Counted from the first letter of the stretch, positions 41,813-51,412 are shown. The stretch: DNA of 64,000 nucleotides from Paenibacillus gallinarum (GCF_014836635.1 NZ_JACSQL010000010.1:124001-188000); one strand, 5' to 3'. Made by a program: numbers and translations. The notes: a model not told the origin generated them from the letters alone.

Positions 41813-43165
41813 ATGGGACCAAATAAGACAAACGAAAAAGGCACAGGAACCAGTGAACGGTTCTCATCCTCAAAAGGATTTATACTAGCCGCTATTGGTA
41901 GTGCAGTAGGACTTGGTAATATGTGGAAATTTCCCTATATCACGGGGGAAAATGGAGGCGCAGCCTTCTTTCTATTATTCATTGCATGTCTGGTTGCAGT
42001 AGGACTTCCTGTTTTGCTTGCTGAGCTGGCAATCGGCCGGGCAGGCCGGGGAAGTGCAGCTTCATCCTTCGTAAAAGCAGGGGGAGGGAGAATTTGGGGG
42101 AAACTAGGATTTATCTCCGTTATTGCTCCTTTCCTAATCATGACGTTCTATATCTTAGTAGCCGGCTGGACTCTTCACTATGCAGTACTGTCCTTTAGCG
42201 GTCAGATGACGGCGGGAGTAGATTTCGATGCTCAGTTTGTTAAGTTTACAGGAAGTTACTTGCCTTTAATCTGGGCATTTGTTGCTATGCTGATCGCTGC
42301 TTTGGTTGTTATAAAGGGGATATCTGACGGAATTGAGAAGTTTAACAAAATACTCATCCCTGGAATGCTTGTTCTGCTTGTCATTCTTATGATTCGTTCG
42401 GTCACACTGCCAGGTGCGATGGAAGGTGTGAATTTCTTCTTGGCTCCTGATTTCTCTAAGCTTTCTCCAGAGGCCGGACTTGTCGCACTCGGACATGCTT
42501 TCTTCTCTCTATCTCTAGGAATGGGGACGATGATTACTTACGGAGCATTTGTGGACCGTAATCAATCGCTAGGAACGGCTACCCTAGCCGTAGGTGCAGG
42601 TGATTTAATCTACGCTTTCATAGCGGGTCTAATTATCTTCCCAACCACATTTGCTTTTGGGATTGATCCAAGTTCCGGTCCGGGACTCGTATTTGTAGCT
42701 TTGCCGGCTGCTTTCTCAGCGATGCCGCTGGGCTGGTTGTTCGGAGGTCTGTTCTTTATCTTGCTGGCAATTGCCGCCCTGACTTCTCTAGTATCCTTGC
42801 TTCAAGTACCGGTTACGCATGCGATGGAAAAATGGAACTGGACTCGTAATAATGCGGTATGGATTATTTCCCTGCTGATCTTCTTGGTGAGTATCCCGTC
42901 AGCTCTTTCCATGGGTCTGATGCAAATTAATATTGGGGAACGAAATTTCTTTGATTATGTAGACTTCTTTGCTTCGAACTGGCTGCTTCCGCTTGGCGGA
43001 CTTATTGTTACTCTATTTGCCGGGTACTTTTGGAAGACGGCTGCAAAAGAAGCGGGCCTTACAACAAAATGGTTCCGCATCTGGCTGTTCATGCTTCGTT
43101 ATGTAGCACCGATTCTGATGATATTCGTATTCTTACATTCAACCGGAATTCTAAAATTCGAATAA
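41813..43165 (+). CDS. NSS-family sodium-dependent transporter
   Basis: 450 residues from the ATG at 41813, preceded by GGAGGG; the ATG at 41801 would put this site in the gene. The start SSSKGFILAAIGSAVGLGNM followed by WKFPYITGENGGAAFF is the LeuT/NSS signature with the Na+ and substrate backbone-binding positions in TM1. The unwound TM6 (GHAFFSLSLGMGTMITYGAF) is also visible. About 11-12 membrane segments. NSS proteins import amino acids or related compounds with sodium. Its place between pectin genes may be accidental; a separate promoter (TATAAT near 41751) and its own terminator support an independent unit. Confidence 0.9.
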   Translation: MGPNKTNEKGTGTSERFSSSKGFILAAIGSAVGLGNMWKFPYITGENGGAAFFLLFIACLVAVGLPVLLAELAIGRAGRGSAASSFVKAGGGRIWGKLGFISVIAPFLIMTFYILVAGWTLHYAVLSFSGQMTAGVDFDAQFVKFTGSYLPLIWAFVAMLIAALVVIKGISDGIEKFNKILIPGMLVLLVILMIRSVTLPGAMEGVNFFLAPDFSKLSPEAGLVALGHAFFSLSLGMGTMITYGAFVDRNQSLGTATLAVGAGDLIYAFIAGLIIFPTTFAFGIDPSSGPGLVFVALPAAFSAMPLGWLFGGLFFILLAIAALTSLVSLLQVPVTHAMEKWNWTRNNAVWIISLLIFLVSIPSALSMGLMQINIGERNFFDYVDFFASNWLLPLGGLIVTLFAGYFWKTAAKEAGLTTKWFRIWLFMLRYVAPILMIFVFLHSTGILKFE

Positions 43166-43179
43166 ATAGGAACAATAAA

Positions 43180-43227
43180 AATAAAAAAGATCTTTTCTTG
43201 CTTTTATGCAGAAAGGATCTTTTTTTA
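43180..43227 (+). terminator. Terminator of the NSS transporter
   Basis: AAAAGATC...TTTCT pairs with AGAAA...GATCTTTT, followed by T7. Confidence 0.8.
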
Positions 43228-43234
43228 TGCTAAA

Positions 43235-43250
43235 ATGAAAGCGATTTCCA
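43235..43250 (+). promoter_or_regulatory. Probable cre (CcpA) site upstream of the rhamnosidase
   Basis: ATGAAAGCGATTTCCA matches WTGNNARCGNWWWCAW at 15 of 16 positions, 55 bases before the rhamnosidase start codon. Confidence 0.55.
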
Positions 43251-43304
43251 TATTACTCAACCAGCATAGACATGGCATTCAAAAACGGTGAAACAGGAGT
43301 TGAG

Positions 43305-45986
43305 ATGAGCATGAAAGTATGGTGTGTAAAGGAAACATCTGTAGAGTACAGACAGAAATTACTCGGTACCGATATTCGAAAACCAAGGTTTAGCTGGAAG
43401 ACGTTATCTGATCGGAGAGGTGTGCTGCAAAGTGCCTATCAGATTCAAGTGGCAGAAGAGGATGATTCTTTTACGAATAAGCTGTGGGATACGAGGAAAA
43501 TAGACTCCGAAGAAGCCATTCTTATTCCTTATGAAGGACCGGAACTCATGTCCAGAACTCGTTATTATTACCGAGTGAAGGTCTGGGATGATCAGGGGAA
43601 CGAATCTTTATGGAGTGATCCTGACTTTTTCGAAACGGCTTTTCTATGTGGTGAAGAGTGGCGATCCTCATGGATTACACCTCACCCAGCAATGATTAAT
43701 CCCGCAGAAGAATCGGCTTTCCTGTTAAGAAAATCATTTGTACTAAAAAAAGATATAGCTGCTGCCCGTGTATATTGCACCAGTGCAGGGCTATATGAGC
43801 TATATATGAATGAAAAGCGAGTAGGAAAAGATCTACTTACACCCGGCTGGTCTTCTTATCAACACCGTTTGCAATACCAAACCTATGATGTCACGCAGGA
43901 ATTACGTGATGGAATCAACGCGGTGGGACTAATCGTAGCAGACGGTTGGTATAAGGGGGAACTTGGCTGGGAAGGACACAAGGGACATTATGGAAGTACA
44001 CGTGCCGCTCGGCTTGAGCTATATGTGAAGTACCAGGATGGTTCAGAGGATCTGATCGTTACCGATCCGACATGGAGGTCAAGTACAGGACCTATTCAAT
44101 ATGCTGAAATCTATCACGGTGAGCGATATGATGCCAGGCTTGAAAAAGAGGGATGGTCAGGAAGTAACTATAACGATGCCGCCTGGTATGAAGTGATCGT
44201 TACAGATCAAGTGCCTGCAAATCTGGTGGCACAAGAGAATGAGCCTGTTCGAATAACAGAATCTCGCCCAGCAGTCAGCTATGTTGTCACACCAGAAGGA
44301 GATTATGTTCTGGATATGGGACAGAATATGGTTGGCCGTATGCGCCTTGCGGTAGAGGCAGAAGAAGGAACGCGAATTCGGCTGTCTCATGCTGAGGTAC
44401 TGGACAAAGAAGGGAATTTTTACACGGATAACTTACGCGGGGCGAAACAACAAGTGGAGTATATCACGAAGGGAAATGGACCTGAAAGCTATGCATCGCA
44501 TTTTACATTTCAGGGATTTCGTTATGTGAAGATTGAAGGCTACCCTGGATTAGAAAAACATGTGCCGCTGGAGTCTTTTACTTGTGAAGTGATGCATTCG
44601 GATATGCCGAGCACAGGCCACTTCCATTGCTCACATCCACTCCTAAACCAGCTTCAATCCAATATTCTATGGGGACAACGCGGTAATTTTGTAGATGTTC
44701 CTACCGATTGTCCACAGCGTGATGAACGTCTCGGCTGGACAGGAGATGCACAAGTTTTTATAAATACGGCTTTGTTTAACTATCAAGGCGCTCCATTTTT
44801 TACAAAATGGCTACGAGATCTTAAGGCAGATCAAGGGGAAGATGGAAGCGTTCCTTCTGTTATTCCCTCCATTGGGAATATACCGATATCTTCGGCATGG
44901 GGAGATGCCGCTACCATCATACCCTGGGCTATATATCAACAATATGGAGATAAAAGAATTCTTGAAGAACAGTATGAGAGTATGAAGGCGTGGGTGGAAT
45001 ATATTAGGGATCAAGGAGATGAACCCTACCTATGGAATACCGGATTTCATTTTGGTGATTGGCTCGGACTAGACGCGCATGAAAACAGCTATGATGGGGC
45101 TACTCCCAAAGATCTGATTGCTACTGCGTACTACGCTCACTCTACAAGAATCGTCAGGGACACCGCAGCCGTACTTAATTATCGTGAAGATTATGATAAG
45201 TATACGGAATTACACCGCGGGATTGTGAATATTTTCCAAGAGGAATATGTTACTCCACGAGGAAAGCTCACTGCCGATACCCAAACAGCACATGCACTTG
45301 CTATCGCATTTGAACTGGTAGAAGGTAAGACGAAGGCAAGAATAGCGCAGCGGTTGAACCAATTGATCCAAGAAAAAGATGATCATCTGACAACTGGTTT
45401 TGTAGGTACGCCACATTTGTGTTTTGCTTTGTCAGCTGAGGGATATACCGATACAGCGTATCGTCTGCTGATGCAAACTTCATATCCATCATGGTTGTAC
45501 CCCGTCATTAAGGGAGCGACTACGATATGGGAACACTGGGATGGCATCAAAGAAGATGGTTCTTTCTGGAGCCGGGATATGAATTCTTTTAACCATTATG
45601 CATATGGTGCGATTGGGGATTATTTGTACCGGGTTGTTGCGGGGCTGGATCGTGATCCTCATATCCCGGGATACAAAAAGTTGGTAATTCAGCCGGCGAT
45701 ACAGGAGAACAGTGGTATTACTAATGCTGAAGCGAGTTATGAGAGTGAGTACGGTCTCATTCGATCAGCATGGCGCATAGAAGATGAATATATAATTATT
45801 GAGGTTAGTATTCCATCCAATACGACAGCCCTGATTAGGGTGCCGAGTTCACTGCCACAAGCAGAGCTGCAGGAATGGGTTGAATCTTATCAAAAAGAAG
45901 AAGGAATGATGTCGGTTAACTGGGCTGCGCAAGGAATTGAAATTCAAACAGGGTCCGGTGATTATCAGTGGAAGGTTCCGCTATAG
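43305..45986 (+). CDS. GH78 alpha-L-rhamnosidase
   Basis: 893 residues from the ATG at 43305, which has CAGGAG 7 bases upstream. Domain order follows the family: an N-terminal FN3-like domain (KPRFSWKTLSDRRGVLQSAY), the Bac_rhamnosid_N lectin-like domains (SAGLYELYMNEKRVG), the (alpha/alpha)6 catalytic barrel from about residue 440, and a C-terminal beta-sandwich. Catalytic region: DVPTDCPQRDERLGWTGDAQ (general acid Asp/Glu cluster), and Glu in GATTIWEHWDG as likely general base. No signal peptide, so it acts inside the cell on imported rhamnogalacturonan or flavonoid-type rhamnosides. A cre site lies upstream. Confidence 0.93.
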   Translation: MSMKVWCVKETSVEYRQKLLGTDIRKPRFSWKTLSDRRGVLQSAYQIQVAEEDDSFTNKLWDTRKIDSEEAILIPYEGPELMSRTRYYYRVKVWDDQGNESLWSDPDFFETAFLCGEEWRSSWITPHPAMINPAEESAFLLRKSFVLKKDIAAARVYCTSAGLYELYMNEKRVGKDLLTPGWSSYQHRLQYQTYDVTQELRDGINAVGLIVADGWYKGELGWEGHKGHYGSTRAARLELYVKYQDGSEDLIVTDPTWRSSTGPIQYAEIYHGERYDARLEKEGWSGSNYNDAAWYEVIVTDQVPANLVAQENEPVRITESRPAVSYVVTPEGDYVLDMGQNMVGRMRLAVEAEEGTRIRLSHAEVLDKEGNFYTDNLRGAKQQVEYITKGNGPESYASHFTFQGFRYVKIEGYPGLEKHVPLESFTCEVMHSDMPSTGHFHCSHPLLNQLQSNILWGQRGNFVDVPTDCPQRDERLGWTGDAQVFINTALFNYQGAPFFTKWLRDLKADQGEDGSVPSVIPSIGNIPISSAWGDAATIIPWAIYQQYGDKRILEEQYESMKAWVEYIRDQGDEPYLWNTGFHFGDWLGLDAHENSYDGATPKDLIATAYYAHSTRIVRDTAAVLNYREDYDKYTELHRGIVNIFQEEYVTPRGKLTADTQTAHALAIAFELVEGKTKARIAQRLNQLIQEKDDHLTTGFVGTPHLCFALSAEGYTDTAYRLLMQTSYPSWLYPVIKGATTIWEHWDGIKEDGSFWSRDMNSFNHYAYGAIGDYLYRVVAGLDRDPHIPGYKKLVIQPAIQENSGITNAEASYESEYGLIRSAWRIEDEYIIIEVSIPSNTTALIRVPSSLPQAELQEWVESYQKEEGMMSVNWAAQGIEIQTGSGDYQWKVPL

Positions 45987-46009
45987 TCAGCTGCAATATA
46001 ATGAAATGT

Positions 46010-46043
46010 AAGGCTTCCCTTTTTAATAGGGAGGTCTTTTTCT
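46010..46043 (+). terminator. Terminator of the rhamnosidase gene
   Basis: GGCTTCCCT pairs with AGGGAGGTC around TTTTTAAT, followed by TTTTTC. Confidence 0.75.
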
Positions 46044-46172
46044 ATTTTTTTATGAAAACGGATAGCAACAAACAACAAATTTCGACAATTATCTCTGCGT
46101 GCATCTGCTATATTGAAAATACATCTTTGAAAGATAGGGTGAAACTGTTCCTTAGAAAGGGGAGTTTCTACA

Positions 46173-47213
46173 ATGAAAAGTTCGAGAAGAATGGAGTTAT
46201 TGATGATAAGTCTGCTTATGATCATATTGACTTTAACTATAATCATTCTGTTTTTTTTCCAAGGTAAAGAGCGTCCCCCAATAGATTACGGAAGTTCCGA
46301 GATAATAACCGAATCCTATGAGACCATGCAGGATACCTCCCTAGAAGTAAGTGGAGATCTGGTAAAACAACCGGCTAATCCCTATTATCCTAACGATCTT
46401 GCGGTGCCGCTGACGTCTGATCAAGGCAGAATTAAGGATCAGAGTTCTTTTTCGATGCATTCGATTCAAAAAACTAGTATCTTAATACATACAAATGAGG
46501 GTGAAAAAACGTTTAGCACACCACCCCAAAATAACAGTATGATATTAGAAGCATTCGGCAGCATTAATCTATCTAACGCTAAAGCTGACATTGCAGAACC
46601 ATCTCAAGATGGGATTATTTATATTCGTTTTCATGCAGCTAATGTAGTGTACTCGGTTCCTTATGATTTGAATAGTAATACGTATAATCTAGGTGGACAA
46701 AGATATTATGCTACATATAACACGATTGTATATATGAATTTATTTTGCCGGCCAGGGACAATCTTAGCTACGCTAGGTGAAATGAGAATGACCGATATGG
46801 AGACGGAAGATGCGTCAAAATATGTACTTACTCAAAACGATCAGTACGATGCGAGTGAATTGAAGGTGCAAAATCAGAACTTTACTGAATGGTATGATCA
46901 CATCAAGGGAGATCCTAAGTACATTCAGCAGATGCGTTTTTATTCGATTCGGGATGATAAAATAAAGACAATTCTTGTAGATGAACAAAATGGTATTTTA
47001 TTCACGGGTTTAAGTGTTTTTTTTACGAAGAACGAGGTAGAGACTGCTGATGGAATATCCATTGGTAGCAGCACGCATGATGTGGTAACCCGACTCGGAC
47101 AGCCGAGTAAAATGACCAGAGGCAAATGGAGCTATCAGGTGGATGAAGAGCACTATTTACATTTCTATATGAAAGAAAAGAAGGTTCAGTTTATGTCACT
47201 CTCATGTCTTTAG
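46173..47213 (+). CDS. Hypothetical membrane-anchored protein
   Basis: 346 residues, with GAAAGGGGAG before the ATG. One N-terminal membrane anchor (LLMISLLMIILTLTIIILFF) followed by an external domain. The C-terminal part has a pattern IGSSTHDVVTRLGQPSKMTR, then an aromatic strand, similar in shape to the BamE/SmpA-type or PASTA-neighbour small domains that read G-x-[ST]-x-x-x-[VL]-x-x-x-[LF]-G-x-P. No family is assigned. Followed at 36 bases by another gene of unknown function. Confidence 0.7.
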   Translation: MKSSRRMELLMISLLMIILTLTIIILFFFQGKERPPIDYGSSEIITESYETMQDTSLEVSGDLVKQPANPYYPNDLAVPLTSDQGRIKDQSSFSMHSIQKTSILIHTNEGEKTFSTPPQNNSMILEAFGSINLSNAKADIAEPSQDGIIYIRFHAANVVYSVPYDLNSNTYNLGGQRYYATYNTIVYMNLFCRPGTILATLGEMRMTDMETEDASKYVLTQNDQYDASELKVQNQNFTEWYDHIKGDPKYIQQMRFYSIRDDKIKTILVDEQNGILFTGLSVFFTKNEVETADGISIGSSTHDVVTRLGQPSKMTRGKWSYQVDEEHYLHFYMKEKKVQFMSLSCL

Positions 47214-47249
47214 GCTGGAATTACTTTAGATATGTGGAAAGGAGCTATT

Positions 47250-47771
47250 ATGTTTGACCCTACCGTTTTTGATAACTTAAAAGTAGCACTGGAGAATGAA
47301 CTATATGATATGGACAATCTAGATCATCGTGTACGCATAACAGGCAGAGTAGACCGGATGGAACTTGCTGTGATGTCACGATTATTTCGGATTCAGTTTC
47401 AATTGCCTGATGATGACCTTATTACGGGTGAAATCGAACTTGCGGCATCACTGCAAGAGCTGGCCTCAGAAATTTTGGAACAAAAGGGAGCGGAGCCAGG
47501 CTGTGTACTGACCATCAGATACAAAATGCCAATTTCAAACCCCGATGAAAACTGCCCGCAAATGCAGCAGGTGATGGAGAAGATTTGGCCGGATCAGATG
47601 CTAACTCAGACGATCAGTTACGTATACAATCCGGAGAAAATAATGCCAATACTCTGTACAAGTGAAATATCATTTCCTCGGAAAATTAACGAAGAACAAA
47701 TGAATGATATTCCAGAATTAGCGCTGTATGCTGTGCAAACGATTCAGGAGCTGAGAGCCCAAATAAAGTAA
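47250..47771 (+). CDS. Conserved hypothetical cytoplasmic protein
   Basis: 173 residues from the ATG at 47250, preceded by GGAAAGGAG; the ATG at 47232 lies before this site. Acidic and soluble, no signal or membrane segment. Contains RVRITGRVDRMELAVMSRLF and LASEILEQKGAEPGCVLTIR. Not recognised. May be co-transcribed with the upstream membrane-anchored protein. Confidence 0.65.
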   Translation: MFDPTVFDNLKVALENELYDMDNLDHRVRITGRVDRMELAVMSRLFRIQFQLPDDDLITGEIELAASLQELASEILEQKGAEPGCVLTIRYKMPISNPDENCPQMQQVMEKIWPDQMLTQTISYVYNPEKIMPILCTSEISFPRKINEEQMNDIPELALYAVQTIQELRAQIK

Positions 47772-47842
47772 TCTTTACGCAAGGTTCCCTGAGCTGAATA
47801 ACCGTGCTATAATCGAGTTTTGACAGGAGGAATGAATAAATA

Positions 47843-48478
47843 ATGGGCATTATGAAAATGAAGCACCGTTCACTTGATGCGCTGAAAGGAAACTGGGGAA
47901 AAGCCATCTTACTGACGGTTCTTATCTCGATACTCACCATGATTATCCCAACAGCGATGGATATACAAAACAGTGGAGGGGTGAAACCATGGCTTGACGA
48001 GGTGGCACCTGTTACTCTTTTTAGTTTTGTATATGAGATCGTATTAATGCCATTTTATGCCGGCATAGTATGGTTCTACATCAGTCTTGTAAGAAAAGAA
48101 AAAGCGCAAATTCGTAATATTTTTAAAATATACCCAGACGGTAGATTAACTTTAAAGTTAATATGGACGTATATTGTTATGATCTTCTTTATTTCTCTAT
48201 GGACTCTGCTGCTCATTGTTCCAGGAATTATCAAAAGTATTTCTTATTCGCAGACGTTGTACGTATTAAGAGATCATCCTGAATACTCAGCAACCCAAGC
48301 GATCACCGAGAGCAGAAGACTTATGGACGGATACAAGTGGAAGTTTGTACTGTTCCATCTTAGCTTTATTGGATGGTTTTTATTAACAGCCGTAACTTTT
48401 GGACTGGCTTGGTTTTTTGTAGGTCCTTATTTCTCGGCAGCACAAGCTGTATTCTATGAAGAATTGAAAGATCAATAG
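47843..48478 (+). CDS. DUF975 family membrane protein
   Basis: 211 residues. The start KMKHRSLDALKGNWGKAILL is the DUF975 hallmark. Five to six membrane segments, the conserved LLIVPGIIKSISYSQTLYVL motif and AITESRRLMDGYKWKFVLFH follow. Function unknown; members are integral membrane proteins of Firmicutes. GACAGGAGGA precedes the ATG. A strong terminator follows. Confidence 0.88.
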   Translation: MGIMKMKHRSLDALKGNWGKAILLTVLISILTMIIPTAMDIQNSGGVKPWLDEVAPVTLFSFVYEIVLMPFYAGIVWFYISLVRKEKAQIRNIFKIYPDGRLTLKLIWTYIVMIFFISLWTLLLIVPGIIKSISYSQTLYVLRDHPEYSATQAITESRRLMDGYKWKFVLFHLSFIGWFLLTAVTFGLAWFFVGPYFSAAQAVFYEELKDQ

Positions 48479-48519
48479 ATTATTTATGTGTATTTCACCC
48501 TAAGACTTTTTAGAAATAA

Positions 48520-48571
48520 AGAAGCTGACGCCTTAGGAAACGAAAGTTCCTAGAGGCATCAGCTTTTTTTA
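48520..48571. terminator. Terminator between DUF975 gene and serine hydrolase
   Basis: AAGCTGACGCCT and AGGAA pair with TTCCT and AGGCATCAGCTT around a short loop, followed by T7. It overlaps the last 13 bases of the convergent hydrolase gene. Confidence 0.88.
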
Positions 48572-49599
48572 GTCTCCTGTTTTGCCGCAAGCAGAAGCTC
48601 CATTCCCATGGTAGTCGGGTTTAGCTGTCTATGATCACGAATATTCGATAAGATCACGACGCCAAACGGCAGATCAGGACGAAAACCAATGAAACTTTGA
48701 TATCCATGAGTGCCAGCGCTGTGATAGAGAATTCCCTCTTGTGCATTTTGATGCCAGCCTAACCCGACTTTGAACTGGTTATTTTTTTGGAAATAGTTTT
48801 TTTGGGTAATAGAATAAATATCAAATATTTCCCTATTTGGATGTACTCCCATATGTGCAGATAGAAAAGTTAGCAAATCACTAGCTGTAGAACGGAGAGC
48901 ACCCGTACCTGGAAAATCATTCAGTTCTATTGGTGGAGCTGTCCGGTGTCCTCTGAATCCAGGAACGAGTCTTGTCATCGCTTCGCTTGTGAGATGAATC
49001 GATGTATCTGGCATTTCCAAGGGAATAGTAATCATGTCTTGTACAGCATGTTCATAAGAAGTCTGCATCTCTGTAGCAAGAATATGCCCAAGCAGACCGA
49101 TCCCGGCATTAGAATAGCGGTAGGTCTTTCCTACACTTTCAGCGGAAGCGCGGCGTAAGTAGAAAGCAGCTTCAGACAAACTGAAAGTGGAACAGGAGTC
49201 ACGGCTTTGCTCAGAATCAAATAAGTTACGGACTTTTCTCCAGATTTGCTTTTCCGGAAGACCAGAGGTATGCGTCGCCAGATGACGAAATGTAACCGGT
49301 GAGTCCGGAGGGAGAAGCGGGATATATTGACCTAATGAATCATCGATATCCAGGAAACTGTCATGATGTAAATGTGCTAGTAATGTGGTCGTAAATAGCT
49401 TGGTAATAGACCCGATTTCATAGATAAGTTCACTGTAGTTCGTCGTAGTATAGGGATGGATATCACCTATTCCATAGACTCGTCTTTCATTTCCGTACAC
49501 GGTTCCAATGACAAGTACGGACTCTTTATGTTTGTTATAATAGGTTTCGAGATTCCGATTAACCATACTTTGGATGATTTGTGACAAATGCGGACTCAC
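48559..49599 (-). CDS. Beta-lactamase-fold serine hydrolase
   Basis: 346 residues. SxxK motif in YEIGSITKLFT (nucleophile Ser), Y-x-N in RYSNAGIGLLGH, and HxG-like SAGTHGY near the C-terminus. This is the class C beta-lactamase / S12 peptidase / esterase family. No signal peptide, so it is cytoplasmic, which argues against a wall-acting penicillin-binding role; an esterase or D-aminopeptidase role is more likely. A GGAGCATAAC stretch precedes the ATG. Convergent with the DUF975 gene. Confidence 0.85.
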   Translation of the reverse strand: MSPHLSQIIQSMVNRNLETYYNKHKESVLVIGTVYGNERRVYGIGDIHPYTTTNYSELIYEIGSITKLFTTTLLAHLHHDSFLDIDDSLGQYIPLLPPDSPVTFRHLATHTSGLPEKQIWRKVRNLFDSEQSRDSCSTFSLSEAAFYLRRASAESVGKTYRYSNAGIGLLGHILATEMQTSYEHAVQDMITIPLEMPDTSIHLTSEAMTRLVPGFRGHRTAPPIELNDFPGTGALRSTASDLLTFLSAHMGVHPNREIFDIYSITQKNYFQKNNQFKVGLGWHQNAQEGILYHSAGTHGYQSFIGFRPDLPFGVVILSNIRDHRQLNPTTMGMELLLAAKQETKKS

Positions 49600-49747
49600 G
49601 ATCGTTATGCTCCTTTGGAAAAAAGTTGTATGTAGTTATTACGTTTATTTTATCTGAATTGTAACCTCGTTGTCATTCAACAGATAGGGAATTCCTTTAA
49701 TCTTATATCTGGGGCTAAGAAATAACCACAAATTATGACAATTCCCC

Positions 49748-49797
49748 TTTTACGTCAAGTGAAATCGACAGCGGATTTAGAGAATCATGACGTAAAA
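49748..49797. promoter_or_regulatory. Perfect 10-bp inverted repeat with 30-bp spacing
   Basis: TTTTACGTCA at 49748-49757 and TGACGTAAAA at 49788-49797 are perfect reverse complements. They lie between the divergent hydrolase and deacetylase genes and could form an operator pair. Confidence 0.55.
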
Positions 49798-49822
49798 GAA
49801 TCTATTAAAATTATAGAAAGAA

Positions 49823-50704
49823 GTGACAACCTTGAGAAGACAACGCAAACAAAAACGCCCCGTATTTCGGGGAAGACAAGCAAGAAGAAGAATTCGTTAT
49901 GATCGAGTAGTTATTGCCGGACTTATTTTGGCATTCTCGGTTTTTCTCATATGGAAGATTGGAAGTTTTGCTTTAGATCGATTCCCGCAAGTAGCAGAAT
50001 CTTCGGTGGTAGTACAACAACCTAGTATGCTAGGGGGATTTACCGTTGTACCGATGGCGAAAAAAGAGCCTGTTCGGTTTAAGGGTAAAGTTCAAAAAGT
50101 TGCATACCTCACTTTTGATGATGGTCCAAGTAAATATACGAATGACATTCTCGATGTGCTTAAAAATAATAAAGTGCAGGGAACCTTTTTTCTGGTAGGG
50201 ACAGAAATACATAAATATCCGGATGCAGTGAAGCGAATGGTAGAAGAGGGCAGTTATCCGGGTATGCATACCATGACTCATGAATATCAGACACTTTACA
50301 AGAGCGGAAGTTCAGCCAATTTTATAAAAGAAGTGAAGCAGGAACAAAAGATCATTCAAGATTTGACAGGATATAAACCGTTTTTGGTTCGTGCACCCTT
50401 TGGCAGTGCTCCGCAGATCGGCGAAAAGTTCCGAGGCGATATTGCGAAAGCACAGTTTAAGCTGTGGGATTGGACCACAGATTCTCTGGATTGGGATTTG
50501 CCGGGTAACTCGAAACAAGTCATTGCTAATGTAAAGCGAGATGTACACAAGGATGTGGAAGTTATTTTATTCCACGAAAAAGAACAGACGGTGGAGGCAC
50601 TTCCTGAGATTATCAAGCATCTGAAAAAGAAGGGGTATAAGATCGAAGTCTATAACCCTGAGAATCACCTTGTTATGAATTTCAAAAATGATCTGCGCTT
50701 ATAA
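49823..50704 (+). CDS. Polysaccharide deacetylase (CE4, NodB homology)
   Basis: 293 residues with GTG start, or TTG at 49832. A very basic N-terminal stretch (RRQRKQKRPVFRGRQARRR) precedes one membrane anchor (VVIAGLILAFSVFLIW). CE4 motifs: MT1 TFDDGPSKYT (catalytic and metal Asp), MT2 MHTMTHEY (metal His), MT3 RAPFGS, MT4 DWTTDSLDWDL, MT5 EVILFHE. It removes acetyl groups from a wall polysaccharide, likely peptidoglycan GlcNAc, on the outer face. YkyA-like lipoprotein gene lies 23 bases downstream, so both may act at the wall. Confidence 0.9.
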   Translation: MTTLRRQRKQKRPVFRGRQARRRIRYDRVVIAGLILAFSVFLIWKIGSFALDRFPQVAESSVVVQQPSMLGGFTVVPMAKKEPVRFKGKVQKVAYLTFDDGPSKYTNDILDVLKNNKVQGTFFLVGTEIHKYPDAVKRMVEEGSYPGMHTMTHEYQTLYKSGSSANFIKEVKQEQKIIQDLTGYKPFLVRAPFGSAPQIGEKFRGDIAKAQFKLWDWTTDSLDWDLPGNSKQVIANVKRDVHKDVEVILFHEKEQTVEALPEIIKHLKKKGYKIEVYNPENHLVMNFKNDLRL

Positions 50705-50727
50705 ATAGATACAGGAGGATTTATTTT

Positions 50728-51405
50728 ATGTGGTCAAAAGGGAAGCTGGGTGCTCTGCTGATGGTATGCATGGTACTCCTTGCAGCCTGCAGTAAAGAGG
50801 ATGCGCTTAATACGATGAATGCCATGGAAGATACGGTAAACACAGAGAATCAGATGCAGGAATATTTACAAAAGATTGCGGATTTAGAAGGGCAAGATCT
50901 AGAATTATATGATCTGATTATGGAGCAAGGTAAAGATGCGGATGCGAAGCTGGATGATTTGCTAGAAGATGCCCTAAAGCATGTAGATGATCGCAAGGAG
51001 CATCTGGAATCAGCCAAACAGATTATGGATGCGGCTAAAGCGAAAAGTAAATCGTGGCGATCTGCTTTGGATGTTTATAATAATGATGCGAAAGAGCAGG
51101 AAATGGTTCAAAAGGCAGATCAGCTGTGGAATGATTATGAAGCGCGTCAGGCAACATTTGGTGAGTTTTACGAGCAGTATAACCTGAGTCTAGCGAAAGA
51201 TAAAGAGTTATACGTTCTGCTGGAAGAACAAGATGAAGCTATTACATTATCCAAGCTGAAAAGCAAAGTGAGCGAACGCAATAAAGCTTTTGCGAAGGCG
51301 AATAAACTGAAACAGCAATTCAATAAGGAAACGTCTGTTTTTAATAAAGAGCATGAAAGTTTTGTAGTAGAAATGCAGCAACACCTATCCAAAAACAAAA
51401 GATAG
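50728..51405 (+). CDS. YkyA-family cell-wall-binding lipoprotein
   Basis: 225 residues; ACAGGAGGA precedes the ATG. Lipobox LLAAC with Cys near residue 21. The mature part is almost all helical and charged (DAKLDDLLEDALKHVDDRKE, AFAKANKLKQQFNKE), a long coiled coil as in YkyA proteins. Those are annotated as putative cell-wall-binding lipoproteins; the mechanism is unknown. Likely an operon with the deacetylase upstream. Confidence 0.85.
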   Translation: MWSKGKLGALLMVCMVLLAACSKEDALNTMNAMEDTVNTENQMQEYLQKIADLEGQDLELYDLIMEQGKDADAKLDDLLEDALKHVDDRKEHLESAKQIMDAAKAKSKSWRSALDVYNNDAKEQEMVQKADQLWNDYEARQATFGEFYEQYNLSLAKDKELYVLLEEQDEAITLSKLKSKVSERNKAFAKANKLKQQFNKETSVFNKEHESFVVEMQQHLSKNKR

Positions 51406-51412
51406 ATCAGAT

